Assembly (NCBI GenBank): GCA_032719365.1
Contig: CM064861.1
Location: 81,836,863 to 81,900,862 of the forward strand
Direction: 5' to 3'
Source: Prinsepia uniflora
Taxonomy: Eukaryota; Streptophyta; Magnoliopsida; Rosales; Rosaceae
Length of the DNA: 64,000 bases
In this document: positions 56,022 through 64,000 of the stretch, one piece after another
How the letters are laid out: the number at the start of each line of letters is the position of its first letter
Numbering within the stretch: position 1 is the stretch's first letter
Program-made: the position numbers and the translations under genes
The notes under the pieces: model-generated
What the model was told of the DNA's origin: nothing
The model's database searches: none
What the model saw: only the letters and a program-made list of their open reading frames with translations

Positions 56022-59000
56022 GTGCTTGAGATCCAGCAGATTGATTGATTTGATTTTCTATTGATTTTCTTGTGGTTTTCAGATGTTTTGGGCAATGGCT
56101 CGGACGTTTTGGATATGCGGATTTTTGGGCTGAGTTACCGTACTTTGATGTTGATTTATGCTTTTGGGCTGAATTCCCGTACTTTGATGTTGATTTATGC
56201 TTTTGGGTTGAGTTCCCATATTTTGATGTTGATTTATGGTTTGGGGCTGAGGCCCTGGATTTGAGAAAAGGGAATGATTTCTGGCTTTTCGTAAACGGTT
56301 TTCTGTTCTCTTGAAAATGAAATGGACTTAAGAAATGGGTTTCGAATACATGCATTGGTTTTACGTGGAGGGTATAATTGTCTTTGCTAGAAATGTTTTA
56401 TGAACTTATTATTTATTTTTTTCACTCACAGTCTTTTTATTTTTCGATACCTTCCAGGTTTGATGTGGTGCGAGCTGTTGTGAGAAAGAGACGGAGACAT
56501 CATACACGCGATCCATAGTAAGTTCTGCGCACTCTAGGACATCAGAATGTATTTTTGGTACATTGGCCTGGTATCCCTTGTCTGGCTTGCGTGTTCCGTG
56601 GGGGTTGAACGGGCCTTTAGCCTTTGTGTTGCACGTGAGTTAGACAGGAGCATGACTTAGCCCTTAATCCCGGGGGATTGGGGGTGGTTCGTGTCATCAT
56701 GTGGGCCCAGATATTTGTTTCAGGCCCAATAGATTAGTGACAAGTGTCACTCATCCCATTGGTTCTTAACCCCAATTTGTGGATCTCAAACATGATTGGA
56801 TGGTTTTATACTAAAATATTATTATTTTGATTATTTTATAATTCCCACATCTCTCATCTCTCACATCCTGCCGTCCATCTCTCCCAATCCTCCCATCCTC
56901 ACCATTCATTCCATCTCATCTGAACCATCATCATCACGATCAAACTTCATTTTTTATTCTTCAAACCGTGCACCACCATTCTTCCTAAACAAACACACAG
57001 GGACACACCACCTTACTACCTTATCATCCTCTGTGAGCATTGAGAGACCGTGAGTGAAGGACTGAGAATGGAGGGACTGATGGACGACGGAACAAGGCGG
57101 GGACCCACGATGGAGGTAAAGCCCGTAACCCGTGTTGGACCCAAAATTTGTAAGCTTGGTTTTGACGTTTGTTTTGGGTTTTGATTGATTCTAACACGAC
57201 CTAGGGACTAAGGTGACTATGTGGGAATCGATTTCGAAGGAAGAGGATGACTGGAAGGACTAGAAACAGAGCTTGAAGGTCGAGCTCACTGTTCATCATT
57301 GGAGGTGAGTTTACATTTGGTTTTTCTTAGTTTTAAGTTCATAGGGATGCTGCTAGGGATTAGACGATCAATTAGGAAGAAACGGGGATGATTTTGGTGG
57401 CCGGAGTTTGGAGAACCGTCCTCGACAGTTCACCAGTCCGGTCGAACCGAAAAACCAGGAGAACCCGGTCTACTCGAGGTAGACGATGACACTGTTCATC
57501 GCGCGTGGGTTTCACTCGCAGCCGCTTGCGGCAGCGCGTGGGGGTGCGTTGGACTTTTTTGGGACAAGTGTTCAACATATGAAATCATCCTTTCGATGTA
57601 ACGAACATTTTGGGACTGGTTTCATGTCGATCAGACATCGTTTCGATATATTTCAGGGTGTCCGAAGGTTTAGGATTGAGTTTAAAAATGTTTAAAAATT
57701 CGAGAAAATTATGGGGTTTCAATGAGAGGTTAATGAGGTAGTTAGTAACCCTCTAGTATGATTTGGACAGGTTTGAGAGTCCCGATGACAGTGATTAGCC
57801 CAGGGAGGCTTATATCACGCATATCAAGGTGGCATCGTAGGATGGTCTGTGAGTGGACCTTGATTTCTAAACTGTGATGCATGCATAAATTTTTATATGT
57901 TTATATATATGATTTCTAAACTGTGGTTTCGGTGACAGTTTGATGAAATGGTTTTGGGTTTGAAAAGGTAAACTCCGGCATGAGACCCATTTGTTTTGGA
58001 AACCCTCAGACTTGAAGTCCATTTTAGTTACATTATCGGGCCAAGGGCTCAATTGGTTCGTGTATTGATGGATTGATTTCGGATTTGGAAATATGGAATC
58101 GGGCATGGGACCCATTTGATTTACGAACTCTCGGACTTGAAGTCCATTTAATTTAATAAGGCATCGGGCCAGAGGCCCATTTGGTTTACAGGATCGGGCC
58201 CGGGGCCCAGTTGGTTTACGAAATTGGGCATGAGGCCCAATTGTGTTTTATGAACGTGATTTCAGGTCGAGGACCCATAAATGGATTTCTGGATTCATGA
58301 AGGTTTTATGGGAAACTGGGCATGAACCCTTTGAAAGATTTGAAAGGTTTTGAGAATGATTACAAAATGGTTTTTCATATATTTTATTTATGGATTGTCT
58401 TCTCCGGGGAGGGTCGTTGGCCTAGGTGGACCCTGGAGTAGTTACGGAGCACTAACTGAGTGGAGTCGCCCACGTGGGGTACCTTACTCTCAAGAAGGCA
58501 TTTAAGGATTATAACCCCTAGGGAGGGTCATTGATCTGCGGACATTGACCTGGGTGGACCCTGGGGAGACTTGGGATTTGAGACCCCGAGTAGCACGCGT
58601 AGTTTTGGAAACCGTGACAGGATTGGTTATATGGTAAATGGTAAACATGAATTATTGGATTTCAGAAATGATATTTTTGTGTTTTATGGATTTGGGCAGT
58701 GGCCCATTTGGATCTGGATTTACAGTTTTCGGTATTCTATGGTTTTGGGCTGAGTTCCCACGTATGACTTGGATTTACGGAATTTGGGCTGAGACCCTAA
58801 TAATGGTTATTTGAATAAATGGTTTGGTAAATGGTTTTCGAATGCATGCATGCTTTTTAGTGAAGGACATAAAGGTCTTTTTGAGATAAATGAGTTTTTA
58901 TTAAACTATTTATTTTCGTCCACTCACAACTTTTGATATTTTTTAATGCCCTTCAGGTTGATCACGGATGCGGGGTGTAGCAGAGACCGAGACATCACAC

Positions 59001-59067
59001 TCCTCCTCCACTGATCCTGGCGCGTTTTGGAAGCCCGGTCGGGCGGAAGGTTTTGAATTATCCCTTG

Positions 59068-59264
59068 CAGGCATGAACCCAGGATTGAAAATAGAGGTGG
59101 GTTGAATCTATAATTAAGAATATAATATGGCTAATTTATAACCAATTAGTTTAGTAAAATAGCATTTACTAGAAATTTAGTAAAAAAATCTTTTGAATTT
59201 TTCATATTTTTTTACATTTGAGGTGGGCTGGAGCCCACCCAAAAAGGCTCTGGGTCCGTGCCTG
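59068..59264. mobile_element. hAT-type MITE, 197 bp
   Basis: Terminal inverted repeats CAGGCATGAACCCAG and CTGGGTCCGTGCCTG (13 of 15 bases pair) are flanked by a perfect 8-bp duplication ATCCCTTG (59060-59067 and 59265-59272). Eight-base duplications and CAGG-type ends are characteristic of hAT transposons. The AT-rich interior has no coding capacity. It sits in the 3' part of the outer plus LTR and interrupts the ATCCCTTGTCTGACAC segment that the relatives keep intact. Confidence 0.9.
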
Positions 59265-59346
59265 ATCCCTTGTCTGACACTTCGTGTCAGACGGGAGTAT
59301 GGCACATCCCGTGGTAATCCCGGGGGGATTGGGATGGGTCGTGTCA

Positions 59347-60004
59347 GGTCCTCTGTAGCCCCCTGAGTTGCAGTGCCTAATAAAAGTGAGAACCAAGAAT
59401 AATAAACAACGTTACCAAACCTTAGAACTGGGACTCTAACTCTCATAGGTTCCCACATGCCCTCGATCGTGATTTAACAAGTCAAATTCACTCCAATGTA
59501 TGTCCAACAATCGAATTGGTTTGATTGTGCAATCAATCAATGATTAAAAACTTAAACACTAGAATCATAAATTTTTGAACCTTTGATTCTAGATCTTTCA
59601 ACTTGTATACAATCCTAGAGGCATGAGGATTAACATACTAACATATGGTGATGATCCAACAACTTGCTAATCTCCGATCGAACAGATCAGATTTGACCAA
59701 ATTATGTCAGTTCGACAATCTCGAAATGTCTAAAAGAAATCTAAGAGAAACTTCTATATACTTAGGATTACCAATAGGTGGTCTAATGTGCCGCTGCTTC
59801 GCCACAACTCCTAGTGACCTGGCAACAATATAGGGACCAATTTTTTTTTAATTGAGGGTCAACACCTATACTCAAAGAACAAGTGCAACAAGTAAAAAAA
59901 ACTTCCCAACTAAATCAAAGTCTGATTTTGGCCAAAAGTGGTTGAAATTTGCAAAAAATCGCCCCAAAACCATAAATTTTTTAACATTGAACCATGACCT
60001 ACAG
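59347..60004. other. Unassigned sequence between LTRs
   Basis: AT-rich, without superfamily landmarks or a recognisable ORF. It would join 49498 if the plus-strand stack is removed, so it is either the end of the degenerate E6 LTR or its flank. Confidence 0.4.
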
Positions 60005-60152
60005 TGACAGGACCCCACCCGAAAACACAAGAGTTAACACTTGGGCCCTGCTCCCGTCTAACAAAAACCTTGTCAGACAAGGGATACACATATGTTTCTA
60101 TAGTTCATTCCTCCGCTTTCAGAGCCTGTATTCCCGTGCAACGTCCCTGTAG

Positions 60153-63027
60153 TGTCAGGACCCACCCTTAATCCCCTGGGATTAAGGGCTAAATCCTGAT
60201 CCCGTTTAACTTACGCATGACACGAAAGCTAAACTGACGTCCAACCTTCATGTGACACGAAAGTCAGACAAGGGATTCTCGATCCGACCGCCCAAAAGCT
60301 TCTGAACTTCCCAGAATGCGCAAAGTCTACTGTGGATCGTACGTGTGATGTCTCCGTCTCTCTCGACTAACAGCCCGCACCGCAACAACCTGGAGGGTAT
60401 CGAAAACACGAAAAGACTGTGAGTGGACAAAAATAAAGTTTAAGTTTAAAAACATTTCATAAAATAATGACATTTATACTCTCCGTTTCAAAACCAATGC
60501 ATGCATATTAATTTCATGTCATAAAACCATGTATGAAAACCAAACACATTTTCCTTTTTTCTCAAATCCCGGGCCTCACCATCGAAAACCATTATAACCA
60601 ACGAAAAACCATCCTTGAAAACCGTTATCATCATTCACTTGAACCACCTTTCCATCCATCGAACCTGCTGGATCTATCCGAGTCTTTAAACTCCCGAGTC
60701 TTTAAACTCAACAGGCCTACGGGGGAAATATCAATATCCGAGTCTTTAAACTCCCGAGTCTTTAAACTCAATCCGGGTCTTTAAACCCAATCTGGGCCCG
60801 TCCCCCGTCAAACATAATCTGGGTCTTTAAACCCAATAACCAGATCCAGCAAATCCAATCCAAAACCGTTTGAAAACCATTTTCCATTTCCGAATCCGAA
60901 TTCGAATCCACAATCTCATCAAGATCCCGAATCCAAACCCAGATCTCATATCCATCTCCTTTCCAGATCCGAGTCCGCAACCATCATTCCGTAAGCCGGC
61001 ATCTGGAATAACCATTCCGAACCCAAACCCGGAATTCACTTCAAGTCCCGAATCGAATCACGAATCGTCATCAGGAAATCCGATTCACAAACCCGAAATC
61101 ACGTTTCTCAAAACCACTTTTTTGAACTCGGCTTCAAGCCCGAAAACCCTTTCCGAAATACTTTTTACTTTCATTGAAATCAAATTGTATTTCAATCCCG
61201 AAATGAATTCATTAAAACCAGGTTCAAATCACAATATCCACCAAATCTCATAAAACGTGAAATACCGTCATTTCCTCGAAAAACGTGCAAAACCGTAAAC
61301 CATCACAATCATAAATCAAATCATAGAATCGAGTATAGAAAACATATAAAAACATATATGCATGCATCAAGAGTTAGAAAGCAAAGTCCACTCACAGACC
61401 ATTTCGACGTCGCCTCGATACGCGCGCACTTACGTCATTCCCGGCCATTTCGCTATCCTCGGCTTTCCCAAACCTGTCCAAAACCCATAACGAGGTCACT
61501 AACTACTTAAGTAAGCTTCTACTAAAGCCCCGTAATTTTCCCGTATTTTTAACTATTTTTAACCGAGCCCTAAAACCTTCGGACATCCCAAAACTTATCG
61601 AGACGATGTCCGATCGACTCGAAACCAACGCCAAAATGTTCGTTACATCGAATACTTTAAAAGTCATGTTGGAACCTTCCTCTAATTGTGTGCCACGCGC
61701 CAAGCAAAATTCATCTTCTACCTTGGGTGAACCCAGTCCAACCGGTTCACGGTTCAGACCGAACTGGCGTGGCCGGTTCACCGGTGTAACTTGTCCAATT
61801 TTGTCTGTTTTCCTCCCTAATTTATTCTACAATCCTATTTCAACGTTCCTCAAAGATCCATGAATTCAAACTAGAAAAACCAAGCTAGAAATCATACCTT
61901 TAATTTTTTTTCTTCGAATCGGTCACGGTCCCCCCTTACGACTCCATGGTTCCAGCCATCCATCCATTCTAGTTTTAATCCTAACTCCTTCCTGGAGTTC
62001 CTAGAAACCGTTTCCAATGAACCAACACGAGTGATAAGCTAAGTAACTCGATTTACCATAATCAAAGTCCAAGTTAAACCTCAACGAGTTTTGTCCTTAC
62101 CTTCCTTTATAAGTCACGAAACCAAGCCCATTCGAACCTCTGACCCTCCAGAAACCTTCTCCCATCAAATTTATCAAGCCAAACCCATCGAAACACGACT
62201 GTCAATTTCAGTTTTTCAACAAGGCTACACGGGTTTTTCATGGTTCCTTCACCGTCGCACACCATCGTGGGCCGTCGTGGTTACCACCATGATCCCCTCA
62301 CCTTCTTCTCCCACTTTGCTTCACAACCCACGGGCGATTGAGACCCTTTAACTGATCAAATTGCACGGCCACAGTCACCTCTGCTCTCTGTTTTTCCTTT
62401 CCCACCATGCACGACTAACCAGCCATTTAAACTTGGCTCAAACAATGTAGAATTAGGCAGAAGCCTCTAGGGTCTCACCAGGTGTCATTCACTCTATGGA
62501 CACACCCCAAAATATCCAATAATCATTGTCCACATGTCTTTAGCCGGTTGCACAAAGTCCAATGGTATAAAAAGACCAAAATACCCCCGAATGTCCAAAT
62601 TACCATTTTACCCCTCATCTTTCTAGAACCACAACTTATTCATCCGACGTCCGATGACAGCATGCCGCTTGTCATAGTACTCAGGACATCGTGTCAAAAC
62701 CTTATCGTGTGAAAAGTCAACTTTTCCCCCTTCGTTTCACCAAATTACGGTAATGCCCTCCACCTTCCGAACATCATAACTTCCTCATCGGATGTCGGAA
62801 TCGGGCGTGCCACCTGTCTACGGACTCGTGACGTCCTGAACTACGCCACAGTCATCGGTCAATACCCAATCGACAGCCCAAACTAAAAGTCAACGATTTG
62901 CCCAAACCAAGGGAAAAATCGTCATTCTACGCCCAAAGTCCAAAAGTAACCAACTAACCACCGATTAACTCAGCTAATCCGTCACTAATCACTTCGCTAA
63001 TCCCGACTCCTGGGACGGGTCGTTACA
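60153..63027 (-). repeat. Solo LTR nested in 60005-64000
   Basis: Left edge TGTCAGGACCCACCC, right edge GACGGGTCGTTACA, 2875 bp, with perfect duplication TGTAG (60148-60152 and 63028-63032). It contains GTGAGTGGAC (about 60419), the inverted TTTAAAG array, GTCCACTCAC (about 61386), aaaatgttcgttacat (about 61632) and the inverted W-box/ACGT module (about 62710-62900). No primer-binding site. Confidence 0.92.
60679..60836 (-). repeat. TTTAAAG hairpin array (inverted orientation)
   Basis: Units GAGTCTTTAAACTC and GGGTCTTTAAACCC; the arms pair in both forms. It is the minus-strand counterpart of 24896-25070, and the surrounding order (gatccagca, tcaacaggcct) is also shared. Confidence 0.85.
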
Positions 63028-63449
63028 TGTAGGGTTACAAAACCAAGAAAACATGTGAGTGGACGAAAAGAAACAATTTAAAAATATAATTTGAAAACAT
63101 CCAGCTTTACCCTCCGTTTTCCAAAACCATGCATGCATACAAGGAAAACCATTTTGAAACCGTACTTTTTGATTAAAACAAACCCAGCTTATCATCTTGA
63201 AATACGAGAGAAGAATTTTCAAATCAAAAGAGTCTTTAAACCATCACTACAAGAATAGCACATCAATCATAAAAAATCAACACACCATAATCAAAATATC
63301 ATACATGAAACCACTGCCAATCCATACACTCAATCCATACTTATCAATATCACATAACTCATATATAGTCAGCTCATCATCAATACATAAGCACAACATC
63401 AATCATCACATCATAAAGGCACTACCGGTAGGCCATCACATACTCACTC

Positions 63450-63613
63450 ACTCGAGAACCGGAGCCCAAGGTCGACGTCCGAGTAATCACAATATAGTCT
63501 CAAGAGCCGGAGCCTCAGGCTTGACGTCTGAGATTCACATCTAATCAACACAAGCACAATCATACATAATACTAGTCTCAAGATTCGGAGTCCCTGACTC
63601 GACGTCTGAGACT
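63450..63613. repeat. Three two-level hairpin units
   Basis: Units near 63453-63484, 63496-63533 and 63574-63613. The third has outer arms AGTCTCA/TGAGACT and inner arms GAGTC-CCT-GACTC. The second has inner arms GAGCC-TCA-GGCTT. The first is shorter, with GAGCC-CAA-GGTCG. The arms change together between units. Confidence 0.65.
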
Positions 63614-63715
63614 AATCAATCAACAAGCATTATCACACATAATCAACTTAAGTCCACATCATAATCATCATCCTAACTCATACCATCAATACTAATAACA
63701 CATACACATGTCACG

Positions 63716-64000
63716 TGACAGGACCCGTCCTAAATCCCCTGAATTATAGAGGGTCTCAGCCGAAAACCAATCCTCGGCATCCCTGATGCCTGACATCCCA
63801 GATGTCATAATCAACACCGTCATGGTTCCAAGCTACGCGTGCTACTCGGGGTCTCAAATCTCAAGTCTCCCCAGGTTCCACCCAGGTCAATGACCCGCAG
63901 ATCAATGACCCTCCTTGGGGGGAGTTTTTAACCTATGACAATCCTGCTCCTGAGTCACTATACGGAGCGGTCGCTCCGTCCAATGACCCCTCGCAGGCAA
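63716..64000 (-). repeat. Start of another LTR, cut by the window end
   Basis: TGACAGGACCCGTCC followed by superfamily-type sequence (catccctgatgcctgacatc, agctacgcgtgctactcggg). Only the first 285 bp are visible, so nested status is inferred from the change of sequence at 63716. Confidence 0.55.

Larger units (their letters stand above)
49812..56696 (+). repeat. Solo LTR carrying a TRIM and a further solo LTR
   Basis: Starts TGTAACGATCCGTCCC, ends GTGGTTCGTGTCA, with perfect duplication TCATG (49807-49811 and 56697-56701). Its own sequence is about 3.05 kb. Superfamily landmarks are tgttgactcttg (about 49943), gatgtaacgaacatttt (about 51240), GTGAGTGGAC (about 52205), the TTTAAAG hairpin array (55692-56021) and a ttcactcacag block (about 56430). 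No primer-binding site of its own. Confidence 0.9.
49499..59346 (+). repeat. Outermost plus-strand solo LTR of the right stack
   Basis: Starts TATAACGGCCTGTCCCG (TG mutated to TA) and ends GGGTCGTGTCA at 59346. Flanks GGTCT (49494-49498) and GGTCC (59347-59351) differ by one transition. Its own sequence is about 2.96 kb (49499-49811 and 56702-59346); the rest is the nested LTR 49812-56696. It carries the palindrome copy (56732-56756), GTGAGTGGAC (about 57850), many GGGC/GCCC hairpins (57960-58260), GTCCACTCAC (about 58919) and the hAT MITE (59068-59264). No primer-binding site. Confidence 0.8.
60005..64000 (-). repeat. Minus-strand LTR running off the window
   Basis: The left edge is TGACAGGACCCCACCCG, flanked by TACAG. 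The own sequence is 60005-60152 and 63033-63715. GTGAGTGGAC (about 63055), ccgttttccaaaaccatgcatgcat (partly quoted, about 63113) and hairpins place it in the superfamily. Its right end is beyond the window. Confidence 0.65.

Noticed and set aside
49812..56696. Reading 49812-56696 as a full-length element with LTRs at each end
   Set aside because: The two ends are the two ends of one LTR split by inserts. The only primer-binding site inside belongs to the TRIM.

Overview
This 64 kb window is nuclear DNA from a flowering plant. I read it as a eudicot with a repeat-rich genome; I cannot name the species. The evidence is GT-AG introns, an X8-domain cell-wall protein gene, a CPR1-type F-box fragment, tRNA-iMet-primed Ty3/gypsy elements and a plant hAT MITE. 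About 10 kb is genic (34.1-44.3 kb). The rest is LTR retrotransposons nested inside one another. Twelve insertions can be delimited by their target-site duplications (TSDs).

Left block (1-34.1 kb). The oldest layer looks like a Tat-lineage (Ogre/Grande-like) Ty3/gypsy element on the + strand. Its antisense extra ORF is broken into three pieces (501-575, 21285-22471, about 31450-32383), and its 3' LTR ends near 34136. Element E1 (576-21279, minus, TSD CCACT) split the 3' end of that ORF. E1 itself carries E2 (3521-12890, plus, TSD TCATT), a young gag-only element with 3.3 kb LTRs, and a solo LTR (17369-19942, TSD CACGC) in its 5' LTR. A second minus-strand LTR (22472 to about 31340) also interrupts the ORF and holds two more solo LTRs (22579-25637, TSD GCATG; 27469-30503, TSD CACGT/CATGT).

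Genic block (34.1-44.3 kb). A plus-strand three-exon gene (36756-38054) encodes a secreted proline-rich protein with a C-terminal X8 callose-binding-type domain. A convergent minus-strand gene (CDS 38866-40029, transcript probably to about 43985) encodes an 87-residue coiled-coil protein I do not recognise. A fragment of an F-box gene lies in its long upstream intron.

Right block (44.3-64 kb). A degenerate minus LTR (44345-49498) holds a solo LTR (45598-48417). A plus-strand stack follows: 49499-59346 contains 49812-56696, which contains a complete 706-bp TRIM element (51319-52024) and a solo LTR (52534-55653). A 197-bp hAT MITE sits in the outermost LTR. A last minus LTR (60005 to the window end) contains a solo LTR (60153-63027) and a further LTR start at 63716.

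All the long LTRs (about 2.6-3.3 kb) seem to be diverged members of one superfamily. They share U3 modules with W-box and paired ACGT sites, a near-perfect 26-bp palindrome, a conserved inverted decamer pair enclosing the LTR core, and arrays of short hairpins whose arms change together. Internal regions are gag-only (E2) or non-coding (E1), so the family must be mobilised in trans. These shared LTR features are the most unusual content of the window.
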